Source: a bacterium
Lineage (GTDB): Bacteria > Electryoneota > Electryoneia > Electryoneales > Electryoneaceae
DNA: 64,000 nucleotides
Assembly (NCBI GenBank): GCA_020444265.1
Contig: JAHLLH010000001.1
Span: 620,001 to 684,000 of the forward strand
Direction of reading: 5' to 3'
Shown here: piece by piece, positions 10,264 through 20,946 of the stretch
Layout: the number at the start of each line of letters is the position of its first letter
Position numbering within the stretch: the stretch's first letter is position 1
Program-made: the position numbers and the translations under genes
Notes under the pieces: generated by a model
What the model was told of the DNA's origin: nothing
What the model saw: only the letters and a program-made list of their open reading frames with translations
Database searches by the model: none

Positions 10264-11127
10264 TCAGGAGCCGGTTAGCCCGGAATCCTCTTCCATTTCG
10301 CCAGCGGGCTGCAACATACCCTTTGCTCGTTCACGACGGTCCGTGGTTGCCAGACGTTCGCGACAATCATTCATGCGAGACAAGGCGAGTTCAGCAAGGT
10401 CATGTTCGCCAAATTTATCAAGGAAGGTCGTGTAGGCAGCCATTGCTTCCTGCCATTCCTTCTGATCCTGGTAGCTCACGCCAACATTGTACTGTGCTTT
10501 CGGAGCGTAACTCGTGTCATAATAGTTGTTCAGGACGAGGTCAAAATAAATGCGTGCAGATGAATACTCATCCATTTTCAAATAAAGCAATCCGTTGAAG
10601 AATTCCTTGTGTGCCAGTTTTTCACGCAACTCCTGGATGCTTTCTGTTGCTTCTCCGACCAAGGGGGAGTTTGGGAAATCTTCAATGAAGAGTTGGAAGG
10701 TATCAATGGCCTTCTGAGTGAATTCCTGATCCAGGGAATATTTCGGAGATAGCTTGCGGAAACTGACGGCCATCTTGAATTCAGCTTCCGGGGCGAGAGT
10801 ACTCTGTGGATACTGTACGAAGAGCTGCTGGTATTCGCTGGCCGCGATAATGTATTCCTTCATCTCGAAATGGCATTCACCGAGGATGAACTGAGCCGAA
10901 TCCGACAATGAAGAGCCTGCATGGTTGATGAGGAAAATCTCGAGACGGTCTGCTGCATCCAGGTATTTACCATCGTTGAACTTGTCCATAATCTTGGCCC
11001 ACGCGGCATCCATCGGAACATCCTCATAGCGACGACCACGAGAACACCCAGCCAGTGCTGCCAAGGCAGCAACCAACACCAGGATCAGGACAGCCCGCTT
11101 CATTAGCGAATTGGGGCGATTCATCAA
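10264..11127 (-). CDS. bamD: Outer-membrane assembly lipoprotein BamD
   Basis: Lipobox LAALAGC and TPR-like repeats (FILGECHFEMKEYIIAASEYQQLFVQYPQS). Confidence 0.88.
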   Translation of the reverse strand: MMNRPNSLMKRAVLILVLVAALAALAGCSRGRRYEDVPMDAAWAKIMDKFNDGKYLDAADRLEIFLINHAGSSLSDSAQFILGECHFEMKEYIIAASEYQQLFVQYPQSTLAPEAEFKMAVSFRKLSPKYSLDQEFTQKAIDTFQLFIEDFPNSPLVGEATESIQELREKLAHKEFFNGLLYLKMDEYSSARIYFDLVLNNYYDTSYAPKAQYNVGVSYQDQKEWQEAMAAYTTFLDKFGEHDLAELALSRMNDCRERLATTDRRERAKGMLQPAGEMEEDSGLTGS

Positions 11128-11519
11128 CGACTCCTCACACTGAACAGCAAGTAGGTAGTGGTTCCAGCGGCCAGAATGACCGCGACCGGGACAACGTATC
11201 GCAAATATGAGGGTCCCCGGGAAGCGCTCTCAACCGCTTTCTCGCTTCCGTCTCCCTCATCTTCAACAGCATTCAGCCAACTGATGGGTTCCACTCCCCT
11301 TTGAATCTCAGGTTCCCGCCGATCTACAAGCTTTATGTCAGACAATGGATTGAATCGTCTCAACTGTGATTGCAGCAGTTGAACGGCATGATTCTCATGA
11401 ACCAGCTGATCACCTTCCCTGATCGACACCTCGAGCTGTTGAGGGACATCAACACCCCATGATGACACAGGGCTTAGAAGGATTCCCCAGCAAAGGAAAA
11501 GGAGTGCACGTTGCTTCAT
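11124..11519 (-). CDS. Hypothetical exported or membrane protein
   Basis: ATG at 11519 overlaps the lnt stop (ATGA); N-terminal signal-like segment and C-terminal TM (YVVPVAVILAAGTTTYLLF). Confidence 0.6.
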   Translation of the reverse strand: MKQRALLFLCWGILLSPVSSWGVDVPQQLEVSIREGDQLVHENHAVQLLQSQLRRFNPLSDIKLVDRREPEIQRGVEPISWLNAVEDEGDGSEKAVESASRGPSYLRYVVPVAVILAAGTTTYLLFSVRSR

Positions 11520-13087
11520 CTCTCCTCCTCCTTCTCGTCTAATTGTTGTCGCTTCAAGCGAAGCATGCTGATTGTAACCACCAAAAGAGCGGCGATCAGA
11601 CCAAGATAAGAGAGTACCCACCCACCTCTGTTAAAGGTCGTATTTACTGGTGGCGCAAGGTCTTCTACCAGGGCGCCACGCAGTTTGTTGCCCAATATCC
11701 GAGTGAGATGCCCTGCCGGGTTGATCATAGCAGAAATCCCGGTATTGGTGGCCCGTACCAGGCTGCGTCCTGTTTCTACGGCACGAATACGACTCAACAT
11801 CAGGTGTTGTTCGAGTTCCGCCGTATCGTCATACCATCCATCGTTGGTCAGGTTCAATAGAACATCTGCCCCTCCACGGACTGCCTTTTGGCCCAAATCA
11901 GGGAAGATCGATTCGTAGCAGATAAGGGGAGCAACGGTAAAGGTATCCTGTACCCCATCGATTCTCCATACAGCTGTTCCTTTGCCTGGCTTGAACTCAG
12001 CCTGGCCAAGATTCAGGTTACCGAGTGCTGGAATCAACCATTGGAAAGCGACCCGTTCACCGAAGGGAACCAGGTGAACTTTCGAATAACGTTCGAACTG
12101 ACCACGCTTGTGCGGTTGAATCAGGAACGCCGGATTATAGGGGATTCGACCATTATCAGTGAAATCAGCGTACCGCCCCCCCGTGATCAGGGCAAACCCA
12201 AGTGTATCCACCTCTTCCTGAAGTCGCCGTCTCCAACGGTAATCCTGCTGCACGTACACCGGCGCCGCGGTCTCCGGCCAAACCACAAGGTCGGGTTTCT
12301 CCTGATCAAGACTTCGTGTCAATGGCAGGTATACATCCATGCTGTAGTCGGCGCCCAGCTTCCATTTTTTTGCCGCATCGATATTTCCCTGGACCAGTGC
12401 TACTCGTCCAATTTTATTCCCCGCGATATCCACTACTACAGAACGAAGACGCAACTGCCCGAAGAGGAGTGTCCCTCCGATCAGGAGGAAGAAGAGGATG
12501 CTCGCAACCCTCCGTTCCCTGCCCGCCACCAACATCGCATTTGCCAATACGACCACACCTGTCATCAGGGCTGTTCCACCAACCGAGGCGAGCTGAAGGA
12601 CGGGAAGGTATTTGGCTTGCGTGAGCGCTACCAGCGGCCATGGAAAAGCGAGTTCCCCCAGATGCCAGACTGTTTCGAAGCCAATCCAGAGCATTGGAGC
12701 AAACAGATGGCCAGCACGTTCAAACGCCTTTAAAACAGCGGCATACCCCCAAGTCATGAACCCGAAAGAGCTGGTCAACAGAAGCACGCCACCCGCAGCA
12801 GACCCGATTCGAACACCGATCGTAGTACCGGAGTTGAACCCGATCCAGTGCATCGCAATACCGAAGTAGACCAGGCCAAAGAGGAAGCCAGCCAGGTAAC
12901 CATCCCTAACCCGTGGCAGCTTCTCCATAACAAACATGAAAGGCGTCAGAGCAAACCATGCCAGAAAACCGAGGTTGAGCGGTGGCAGAGCCAGGGCGAG
13001 TAACATTGCAGAAATGAAAAGAGTCGCCAGATGCAGGCGGCCTCGTCGGTCAGTGATCGAGAACAATCTCACGTCCTGAGTTCGCAC
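11516..13087 (-). CDS. lnt: Apolipoprotein N-acyltransferase
   Basis: Multi-TM N-terminus plus nitrilase domain: DLVVWPETAAP, KVHLVPFGERV, PLICYESIFPD, LLNLTNDGWYDDTAELEQHLMLSRIRAVETGRSLVRATNTGISA. Confidence 0.95.
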   Translation of the reverse strand: MRTQDVRLFSITDRRGRLHLATLFISAMLLALALPPLNLGFLAWFALTPFMFVMEKLPRVRDGYLAGFLFGLVYFGIAMHWIGFNSGTTIGVRIGSAAGGVLLLTSSFGFMTWGYAAVLKAFERAGHLFAPMLWIGFETVWHLGELAFPWPLVALTQAKYLPVLQLASVGGTALMTGVVVLANAMLVAGRERRVASILFFLLIGGTLLFGQLRLRSVVVDIAGNKIGRVALVQGNIDAAKKWKLGADYSMDVYLPLTRSLDQEKPDLVVWPETAAPVYVQQDYRWRRRLQEEVDTLGFALITGGRYADFTDNGRIPYNPAFLIQPHKRGQFERYSKVHLVPFGERVAFQWLIPALGNLNLGQAEFKPGKGTAVWRIDGVQDTFTVAPLICYESIFPDLGQKAVRGGADVLLNLTNDGWYDDTAELEQHLMLSRIRAVETGRSLVRATNTGISAMINPAGHLTRILGNKLRGALVEDLAPPVNTTFNRGGWVLSYLGLIAALLVVTISMLRLKRQQLDEKEEER

Positions 13088-14093
13088 TTTGATACATCAA
13101 ATCGATCAGTTCCATCACTCGCACAGCTTCGTCGATGGTGGAAATGTCCTTTTTCTCACCACGTAACGACGCGACAAAATGATGCATCTGGGCCTCAAAT
13201 GAAGCGTTGTAAAGGTCACGAGGCGCTGCGGATTTAACTGGAGTGACCGTGACAAGTTCATCCTGCACGGTTTTATGCAAAACGAGAGGATTCAACGAAG
13301 CGGTCGCCTTTGTACCCTCGACATGGGTATAGGCCACGTTGTGCTCAGCCAGCAAACCCCAACTACAATCAAGATGCACAAGGGTACCGTTTCCCAGTTC
13401 AACAGCACTGGAAAAGGTGTCCTCCACCTCCCTGTTCAAGTTTTCATGGTGCGACCATGCCGAGACTCTCCGGATGTCGGGATAGTCCAACGCCCAGAGA
13501 ATTACATCCAGCAGTTGGATGCCCAGATCCATCAACACACCACCGCCAGAAATGGTTTTCTTGTCAAGCCAGGGACTGCGATCCCAACCGCCAAACCGCT
13601 TCAACCAACCGGATCTGATGCGCCATATCTTACCCAGCTCATCGGCGGTTACAAAGTTCCGAAGTACGGAAACATCCTGCCGGAACCGCTGATTCATCGC
13701 GACAAAGACAGAACGGCTACGATCACGAGCTGCTTCTTGAAGCCGTTTGGTTTCAGATAGGTTTCGTGTGACAGGTTTTTCAACGATTACATGGGCGCCG
13801 CCTTCAAGAGCGGAAAGCGCCAGTGGAAGGTGAGTGATCGTGGGCGTGCAGATCATCACGACATCCGGGTTGGTTTTCCGGATCAGGTTTTCGATGTCAA
13901 CATGACCCGGCACACCGTATTTCTCAGTTACACGTGACAGCTTGTAACGATCTTCGTCTGCGAGGCCAACAAGGTCAATGGAGCCCATTTGCTCGAGGAT
14001 GGGCAGATGAATTAATTGTGCAGCCCCTCCGAGCCCAATCAGGGCCAGCCGGACCGGGCGATCCGAAGGTAGTCGCTCCGAATTGGCAACCAT
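13050..14093 (-). CDS. Gfo/Idh/MocA family oxidoreductase
   Basis: VRLALIGLGGAAQLIHLPILEQM, VVMICTPTITHLPLALSALEGGAHVIVEKPVTRNL. Confidence 0.92.
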   Translation of the reverse strand: MVANSERLPSDRPVRLALIGLGGAAQLIHLPILEQMGSIDLVGLADEDRYKLSRVTEKYGVPGHVDIENLIRKTNPDVVMICTPTITHLPLALSALEGGAHVIVEKPVTRNLSETKRLQEAARDRSRSVFVAMNQRFRQDVSVLRNFVTADELGKIWRIRSGWLKRFGGWDRSPWLDKKTISGGGVLMDLGIQLLDVILWALDYPDIRRVSAWSHHENLNREVEDTFSSAVELGNGTLVHLDCSWGLLAEHNVAYTHVEGTKATASLNPLVLHKTVQDELVTVTPVKSAAPRDLYNASFEAQMHHFVASLRGEKKDISTIDEAVRVMELIDLMYQSANSGREIVLDH

Positions 14094-14177
14094 ACGGCCT
14101 CGTGTCTCCTGTAAAAACCGGCCCCGCAAAGGACCGGTTCAACGTAATGCTGCGCAACTTACCAACCCTTGGGGGAA

Positions 14178-14597
14178 TCAGGGTAGACGATGGCTGTCAA
14201 GATACTCCTGCAACAGCATCGTAGCAGCGACTCGATCGACTCGCGCTTTATCCTTTGAAGGTTTACGTCCAATTTCGCGTAATGCTTTCTCAGCGGCGAA
14301 ACTGGAAAGACGTTCGTCCCAGGTTTCCACCTCAACACCCAGTGCTGAGACATCACGGACCAACTCACGCGCACCTTTGGCGCTCGACCCCTCTGAACCA
14401 TCCATATTGAGTGGAAGTCCCACTAGAACGAGGGTCACCGTTTCATGATCAATAATCTCAGCGATCCGGCGAAGAAAGAGGTCACGCGGTTTCGCAGCAA
14501 AGGTGTCATACGGAGACGCAATCATCCGCATCGGATCTGAGAGGGCAACACCTATCCGAACCGTGCCCCAATCGAGGGCCATTACCCTTCCCAGCAT
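14178..14597 (-). CDS. ruvX: RuvX/YqgF family RNase H-like protein
   Basis: MALDWGTVRIGVALSDPM, VGLPLNMDGSEG, ETWDERLSSFAAEKAL, KDKARVDRVAATMLLQEYLD. Confidence 0.95.
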   Translation of the reverse strand: MLGRVMALDWGTVRIGVALSDPMRMIASPYDTFAAKPRDLFLRRIAEIIDHETVTLVLVGLPLNMDGSEGSSAKGARELVRDVSALGVEVETWDERLSSFAAEKALREIGRKPSKDKARVDRVAATMLLQEYLDSHRLP

Positions 14598-14618
14598 ACC
14601 ACCTTCACAAGGACGTGA

Positions 14619-14948
14619 TCAGACTACGCCTTCGCCTTCGAGTTCCTCGATCGGAACCTTCAGCGCCAGCTTCAACAGTTTACCCGGCTTGAAATGGGTC
14701 TTGCGACGCGCCGGGACGTAGATGATATCATTTGTCTTCGGGTTGCGTGCTTTCGGTTTTGGCTTGGTCTTCTTCACTTCGAAGACTCCGAAATCGCGAA
14801 TTTCAATCCGCAGTTCGATATCATCGCCAGTCATGATTTCGCGCAGGCTGTTGAAGATTTCGTTGGTCACCCGTGCCACAACTTCGGGCTTCTCCCCCGA
14901 TTTCTCAATCACCCTTTCAACGACATCTTTCTTGATGTACGTCTTCAT
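14619..14948 (-). CDS. HU/IHF family DNA-binding protein
   Basis: MKTYIKKDVVERVIEKSG ... IRDFGVFEVKKTKPKPKARNPKTNDIIYVPARRKTHFKPGK. Confidence 0.93.
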   Translation of the reverse strand: MKTYIKKDVVERVIEKSGEKPEVVARVTNEIFNSLREIMTGDDIELRIEIRDFGVFEVKKTKPKPKARNPKTNDIIYVPARRKTHFKPGKLLKLALKVPIEELEGEGVV

Positions 14949-15028
14949 CTTTCCCCCATAAGACGAGATCATGTATCCAGTCTCTCGGCAAGCCTGAGCA
15001 GGCTAACCGAAGAGAATTACAAGAGTTA

Positions 15029-17278
15029 TTATACAACTTTCTCAGCTACGTCGGCAATGCCTATGCGCTCAACCTGCACAACTCCCTTCACCTTGCTCAC
15101 CTTGTTTCTCAGTTTTGAGAGATGCGCAAGGTTGCGCACTTTTACAACCAACGTGGCGATCCCGAGAGAGCCCTCAGTTCGCAAATTCATCTCGACGATC
15201 CCGACATCCTGCTTTGTCAGGATCTCGGCAAGATCACGAAGCATGTGTGGACGATCCTCTGTCACAAGACGCAAACGGGCATTGTAACGCTCATCCGGAC
15301 TGACTGCCCATTCAACATCGACCAACCGTTCTTTATCGCGGCTAAGTTCGCTGATATTTGGACAATCGGTACGATGGATGGTAATCCCACGACCTTTGCT
15401 GATGAAACCAATAATCCTGTCACCAGGAAGTGGCGAGCAGCAATTCCCGAAGGCAAGCATCAGGTTGTCCGCTCCTTTGACACGAACACCGACTGACTCT
15501 TTTTTCGGCCCCTTGAGGAAGCGCAATTTCTCGAGAGCCGACTCGCCTTGATCCTTTTCTGCCTCTGTTTGGCTGTCTCCAATAATCCGCCTCATCACCG
15601 CATGGAGCGAGAGATCTCCGCCCCCAAGAGCCGCATGGAACCCCTCAGTGGACTCATGCCCGAAAGCGTTGACAAGGTCAGACAGCTCCGTATTGGAGAG
15701 CTTTTTCCGATGTTTGCCAAGCTCACGTTTCAGCATTTCCTCGCCGATTCGGATCGAATCTTCAAGATGTTGCTGCTTGAAATGCTTTTTTATTTTCGAG
15801 CGTGCGCGGTGTGTTTTGACAAGACGCAACCACTCAACGCGAGGCTGGGCTGATCCACTGGTCAACACTTCAACCGAATCACCATTCTTAAGCTGGTAAT
15901 CCAGCGGCACCATACGGCCGTTCACCTTTGCGCCGAGAACACGCAAGCCGATGTCCGTGTGGACAGCAAATGCAAAATCAATCGGAGTTGCATCTTTGGG
16001 CAACTGAATCAATTTACCACGTGGCGTGAAAACAAAGACTTCATCCGTGAAGAGGTTGATCTTCAACGTCTCCATGAACTCTTCGCTGGTCGCCTCTTCT
16101 TTCGACCCCTCGATTAACTGACGCAGCCAACGATAGTACTCATTTAGGTTGTCACGTCCATCACGGCCACCAGCACCTTCTTTGTACTGCCAATGCGCGG
16201 CGATACCGACTTCAGCTACCAGGTCCATCTCATGGGTACGAATCTGGACCTCAACTACTCGCCCCTCCCTGTCCATCACCTTTGTATGCAACGACTGGTA
16301 CATGTTCGCCTTGGGCATGGCGATATAGTCGCTGAATCTTTCAAGGATCGGTGTATAAAGGCTATGAACCACGCCGAGGGTGCGGTAGCAGTCAGAGACC
16401 GAACCTACAATCACACGAACCGCGAGGAGATCGAGGATTTCCTCGAAACTTTTCCCGCGCTTTTTAATCTTGTTGTAGATGCTGAAGAAGTGTTTCGCAC
16501 GGCCTGTGACATCCGCCTCAATGCCATCCTGCTTGAGACGCTCCGTCAGCGGCGCCATGAACGAGGAAAGGGCATCTTCCCTGTCGTCCCGCCTCATGGC
16601 AACACGATCAGCGATACGCCTGTAAGAAACCTCGTCGATCACCTTGAGCGAGAGGTCTTCCAATTCCATCTTGATTCGCCCAATCCCGAAGCGATGCGCG
16701 AGGGGAGCGTAAATTTCCAGAGTCTCCTCTGCGATCCGTCGCTGACTTTTCTGCGGCAATGCCTCGAGGGTTCGCATGTTATGGAGACGATCAGCGAGCT
16801 TGATCAAGATGACACGCAGGTCCTGGGCCATCGAGAGAAGCATCTTGCGGAAATACTCCGCTTGACGTTCTTCATTGCTCTTGCTTTCATAGCGCAAGGC
16901 CGCGAGCTTTGTCATCCCTTCGACCAGAAGCCCAGCAACGGGTCCGAATTCCCGGGCCACATCGTCCACCGTCACACCAGTATCCTCGACCACATCGTGC
17001 AACAATGCACCGATCAAGGTAATCATGTCCACATTTAACTTGGTCAGGATCGCCATCACTTCGAGGGGATGTGTGATATAGGGTTCGCCAGACACACGAG
17101 TCTGGCCGTGGTGCGCACGTGCCGCAAACAGCAAGGCCTTGCGCAGTTGATCGCGCTCCTTGCTGCCATGATGGAACTCGAGCTGATCGCAGATCTGGTT
17201 CAGGCGATCCACAATATCTTGTGGCACCAGATCCAGGATCTCTTTTTCGAGATCATCCATGATCGACACGTTACTCAT
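15029..17278 (-). CDS. RelA/SpoT family (p)ppGpp synthetase/hydrolase
   Basis: HD domain (HHGQTRVSGEPYITHPLEV...ALLHDVVEDTG), synthetase, TGS (FTPRGKLIQLPKDATPIDFAFAVHTDIG) and ACT domains. Start taken at 17278, just after dnaB. Confidence 0.96.
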   Translation of the reverse strand: MSNVSIMDDLEKEILDLVPQDIVDRLNQICDQLEFHHGSKERDQLRKALLFAARAHHGQTRVSGEPYITHPLEVMAILTKLNVDMITLIGALLHDVVEDTGVTVDDVAREFGPVAGLLVEGMTKLAALRYESKSNEERQAEYFRKMLLSMAQDLRVILIKLADRLHNMRTLEALPQKSQRRIAEETLEIYAPLAHRFGIGRIKMELEDLSLKVIDEVSYRRIADRVAMRRDDREDALSSFMAPLTERLKQDGIEADVTGRAKHFFSIYNKIKKRGKSFEEILDLLAVRVIVGSVSDCYRTLGVVHSLYTPILERFSDYIAMPKANMYQSLHTKVMDREGRVVEVQIRTHEMDLVAEVGIAAHWQYKEGAGGRDGRDNLNEYYRWLRQLIEGSKEEATSEEFMETLKINLFTDEVFVFTPRGKLIQLPKDATPIDFAFAVHTDIGLRVLGAKVNGRMVPLDYQLKNGDSVEVLTSGSAQPRVEWLRLVKTHRARSKIKKHFKQQHLEDSIRIGEEMLKRELGKHRKKLSNTELSDLVNAFGHESTEGFHAALGGGDLSLHAVMRRIIGDSQTEAEKDQGESALEKLRFLKGPKKESVGVRVKGADNLMLAFGNCCSPLPGDRIIGFISKGRGITIHRTDCPNISELSRDKERLVDVEWAVSPDERYNARLRLVTEDRPHMLRDLAEILTKQDVGIVEMNLRTEGSLGIATLVVKVRNLAHLSKLRNKVSKVKGVVQVERIGIADVAEKVV

Positions 17279-17279
17279 C

Positions 17280-18740
17280 TCAGAACGGAGCTCCTTCAGA
17301 TCCGCTGGGCTCAGCGGGGATATAGTCATCTTCGTGATGTGACTCAAGATTTGCGAACGCCGCAAAGTCCGGCAAGAAGGCAAGTTTCACGGATCCAGTT
17401 GGACCGTTACGTTGCTTCCCAATAATAATTTCGGAGGTATTGTCTTCAGGTTGTGCAGCCAGCTCATCCTTGCTTTTCTCAAGTCGGTCATAATATGCCT
17501 GGCGATAGACGAACATGACCACATCGGCATCCTGTTCGATAGCTCCCGAGTCACGTAAATCGGACAGGATCGGTCGCTTGCTTCCGCCGCGTGTTTCCAC
17601 CGCACGACTTAGCTGGGATAATGCGACGACTGGGATGTCCAGCTCCTTCGCGAGTCCCTTCAACTGACGGCTGATCTGCGCAATCGCCTGCTGCTGGCTT
17701 TCGGAACGTGCCGGAGGCTGCATCAGCTGAAGGTAGTCAAGCACAATCATACCACAACCGTACTGCACCTGTAAGCGCCGCGCTCGAGCTCGGACATCGG
17801 TAATCGTCTGCGCAGGAGTGTCGTCGATGTAGATCGGCATCTGGCTCAAGCTGGATGCGGCATCAGCAATGCGCGCCCATTCATCTTTTGAAGCCTTTGC
17901 CGTACGGATCTTGTAGAGTGGTACACGTGATTCGACACTGATCAGGCGCATCGCAATCTGCTTCGCACTCATTTCGAGGGAAATCACACCGACCGGCTCT
18001 TTATGAATTCGGGCAGCGTTGTACGCGAAGCATAGCGCTAGTGCAGTCTTCCCCATGGATGGACGAGCCGCAAGGATAATCAAGTCGGATCGCTGAAAGC
18101 CACCCGTCATCCCATCCAGATCGTCATAGCCTGACCCAATACCGGTCAACGATCCCTGACGTTCGGATATCCGCTGAATTTCTTCGATTGTCTCGTGGTT
18201 GACATTGTCAATCGGACGATAACCGGAGCGCTCATTATGACGCTGGAGCTGGAACATCTCGCCGATGGACCAATCAAGCAGTGCATCCGGTTCAGAAGAG
18301 GGATCGAAGACTTTTGTCCCCATATCCTCAGCAAGGGTGGATACTTCACGAAGCAGGAACTTCTCCTGCACGATCTTCGCGTAGTAATCGACATTTCTTG
18401 GGAATGGTACCGATTCAGACAGTTCTGTGAGGTAGATATCTCCGCCAACATCCTCGAGCTTGTTGATCGCCTTCAGTTCGGCGGACAAAGTGATGAGATC
18501 GGTCGGCTCATTACGCTGGAACAAATCGTGCATCAAATCGAAGATGATAGCGTGTTTTTCCCAATAGAAGGATTTTTCACTGACAAAATCGACCACCTTC
18601 GCAAAGGCAGTCTGATCAATCAAAATCGCACCCAGGACCGCCTGTTCAGACTGGTAATCACTGGGTGGCACTCGCATCTCAGTGGATTGGTTGTCTCGTC
18701 CACCGTTGTTGCGACGTGGTGTTTGTTCTCGTTCGTTCAT
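17280..18740 (-). CDS. dnaB: Replicative DNA helicase DnaB
   Basis: VPPSDYQSEQAVLGAILID, DLIILAARPSMGKTALAL, VVALSQLSRAVETRGGSKRPILSDLRDSGAIEQDADVVMF. Confidence 0.97.
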   Translation of the reverse strand: MNEREQTPRRNNGGRDNQSTEMRVPPSDYQSEQAVLGAILIDQTAFAKVVDFVSEKSFYWEKHAIIFDLMHDLFQRNEPTDLITLSAELKAINKLEDVGGDIYLTELSESVPFPRNVDYYAKIVQEKFLLREVSTLAEDMGTKVFDPSSEPDALLDWSIGEMFQLQRHNERSGYRPIDNVNHETIEEIQRISERQGSLTGIGSGYDDLDGMTGGFQRSDLIILAARPSMGKTALALCFAYNAARIHKEPVGVISLEMSAKQIAMRLISVESRVPLYKIRTAKASKDEWARIADAASSLSQMPIYIDDTPAQTITDVRARARRLQVQYGCGMIVLDYLQLMQPPARSESQQQAIAQISRQLKGLAKELDIPVVALSQLSRAVETRGGSKRPILSDLRDSGAIEQDADVVMFVYRQAYYDRLEKSKDELAAQPEDNTSEIIIGKQRNGPTGSVKLAFLPDFAAFANLESHHEDDYIPAEPSGSEGAPF

Positions 18741-18787
18741 CAATCCTTCCAAAGGGCATCAGCCTGCAAACGTCTAGTATAGCTTGG

Positions 18788-19627
18788 TTACACTTCAGCG
18801 CGCTTCTCATCCAGTATCCGCTTCATCTCCTGAACATCTTCCCAAGTAGGACGCTTCCAGTTCGGATTTCTCAGTAGAGCGGCAGGATGGAAGGTGGCCA
18901 TCAATGGTACTCCATGGTAGTCATGGAGTTTCCCACGGAGCTTGGAGAGAGGCAACGTTGTTTTCAACAAGGTCTGTGCAGCAATCCTGCCCAACGCGAG
19001 GATCAGCTTGGGTTTTATCAGTTGGATCTGCTTGATGAGGTGCGGTTCGCACTCGTCCACTTCAGCGGGCAGTGGGTCACGGTTGTTCGGGGGACGACAT
19101 TTGAGGATATTTGCGATGTAGACACCATCCCCACGTTCCAACTGCACGGCCCCCAGGATCTGGTCCAGAAGTTTTCCGGCACGTCCAACGAAGGGCTCGC
19201 CCTTCGCATCCTCATCCGCACCCGGCGCTTCGCCGATCACCAGCAGATCCGCGTTCGGATCCCCTACCCCAAACACAAATTTGTTTCGAGTCTTGCCGAG
19301 CGGACATTTCTGGCAATTGCAGATCGCATTGTTGAAAGCATCCAGGTCGGTATAAGATGGGAATGGGTTTTCCAACTCGCCCGGTGTTGGGATCACCGGT
19401 TCCGGTTCGGGTGCGCCGCGGTCGGCCATAGTCTGATCTATCAGTTTCTCACTCACGTCTGAGTGCAATGCCACATCCAGTTCTTCAGAAGTGGGTTGAT
19501 CTGCCATGAACGGTTCCTCAACGGTGCGCTTCCCTACACCAGTAGGTCTGCTCCAGAGAGTCCCGCCCCGTTCGGATTGCTGTGCCAGAAAACGCACTGC
19601 ATCCCGTTGTAGATCATCATTTTTCAT
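18788..19627 (-). CDS. Uracil-DNA glycosylase, family 4 (Fe-S)
   Basis: CNCQKCPLGKTRNKFVFGVGDPNADLLVIGEAPGADEDAKGEPFVGRAGKLLDQIL, YIANILKCRPPNNRDP, TFHPAALLRNP. Confidence 0.95.
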   Translation of the reverse strand: MKNDDLQRDAVRFLAQQSERGGTLWSRPTGVGKRTVEEPFMADQPTSEELDVALHSDVSEKLIDQTMADRGAPEPEPVIPTPGELENPFPSYTDLDAFNNAICNCQKCPLGKTRNKFVFGVGDPNADLLVIGEAPGADEDAKGEPFVGRAGKLLDQILGAVQLERGDGVYIANILKCRPPNNRDPLPAEVDECEPHLIKQIQLIKPKLILALGRIAAQTLLKTTLPLSKLRGKLHDYHGVPLMATFHPAALLRNPNWKRPTWEDVQEMKRILDEKRAEV

Positions 19628-19721
19628 GTTGAGGGAATCGGTGTTTTCTTGTTCGCTTTGTACTAACGAAGGTACGGAACGAATATGGGGCGAGCTCCTT
19701 CAGAAGAGGAGCGAAATGAAC

Positions 19722-20930
19722 TCACGCAGACGGCGAGAGCCGCTCGATGATCCTTAGTACGACCCACGATGCCAGCTCCCTCTTTGGAGCGTCAGGAGAC
19801 TGATCTCGTTCCCCGTCCATCGTCAACCATGTGAGACTGCTCGATGCGCCACCAATCGCTGAAACATGGTTCAGCAAGATGACATCCAGCCCCTTTCGTT
19901 TCATCTTGTCGAGGGCAATCTCGTCACGGGCATCCACTTCGAGTGCGAATCCGACACGAAGCCCTTTGCATAACGGCGCCGTCTCTTTCGCGATATCAGG
20001 ATTCTCAACCATTTCGATAGCGGGAGGTCCATCCATCGCCTCCCGTTTCATCTTCCCTTTATACGCATTCTTGGGACGCCAGTCGGAAACTGCCGCCACG
20101 TAGAGCATACAATCCGCGTCAGAGGCAACTTCCTGCACCTCTCTCTTCATTTCTTCTGCGGTACCAATCCGTATAGCACGTATCCCTTCTGGCGGCGCTA
20201 CATCCATCGAACCATGAACCAGGATAACCTCAGCGCCTCTCTGGAACACTTCACGTGCCAGCTCAACCCCCATCCGTCCACTACTGCGGTTGGTCAGCAC
20301 ACGGACATCGTCGATGGGTTCTTCAGTTCGGCCAGCCGTGATGACAAATCGTTTACCCGCAAGCGGCTTATCCTGGTGGAGAAGATTGGCAACAGCAGCC
20401 TCTATTTCTTCGGGCTCACTCATCCGGCCAACACCTGGTTTTTCGCCTGGTGCGGCCATCTCACCAGATGCGGGACCGACCAACTTGATTCCACGATCTG
20501 TCAAGGTCTGAAGATTTGCCTGTGTTGCAGGATGATCCCACATGGAAGAGTTCATCGCTGGTGCAATAAGCACGGGACATTGTGCTGCAAGGAGAGCAGT
20601 GGCCACGAGATCATCGGCGATCCCGTGTGCCATCTTTGCCATCAGGTCTGCTGTAGCGGGCGCAACAAGAACAATATCAGCTGAATGTGGCAACTCGAGG
20701 TGATCTACAGAAGGGTTGCCATCGTCCTGAAACATCTCCAGCCCGACCGGAGCACCAGATATTGCGGCAAACGTGGTAGGATGCACAAAACGGGTGGCGG
20801 CACGGGTCATCATCACCCGGACTTCCGCTCCCCGTTTCAGCAAACGTCGAACGACATCGACAACTTTATATGCCGCGATCCCACCGCCAACGGCGACAAG
20901 GACTCGACGGCCTGCAAGATCATGGTTCAT
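19722..20930 (-). CDS. coaBC: Bifunctional phosphopantothenoylcysteine decarboxylase / phosphopantothenate-cysteine ligase
   Basis: VAVGGGIAAYKVVDVVRRL, IAPAMNSSMWDHPATQANL, RFVITAGRTEEPIDDVRVLTNRSSGRMG. Confidence 0.96.
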   Translation of the reverse strand: MNHDLAGRRVLVAVGGGIAAYKVVDVVRRLLKRGAEVRVMMTRAATRFVHPTTFAAISGAPVGLEMFQDDGNPSVDHLELPHSADIVLVAPATADLMAKMAHGIADDLVATALLAAQCPVLIAPAMNSSMWDHPATQANLQTLTDRGIKLVGPASGEMAAPGEKPGVGRMSEPEEIEAAVANLLHQDKPLAGKRFVITAGRTEEPIDDVRVLTNRSSGRMGVELAREVFQRGAEVILVHGSMDVAPPEGIRAIRIGTAEEMKREVQEVASDADCMLYVAAVSDWRPKNAYKGKMKREAMDGPPAIEMVENPDIAKETAPLCKGLRVGFALEVDARDEIALDKMKRKGLDVILLNHVSAIGGASSSLTWLTMDGERDQSPDAPKRELASWVVLRIIERLSPSA

Positions 20931-20946
20931 GGGTCACCGGACCCCT

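Noticed and set aside
16193-17038. 281-aa plus-strand ORF
   Set aside because: Antisense shadow of relA/spoT.
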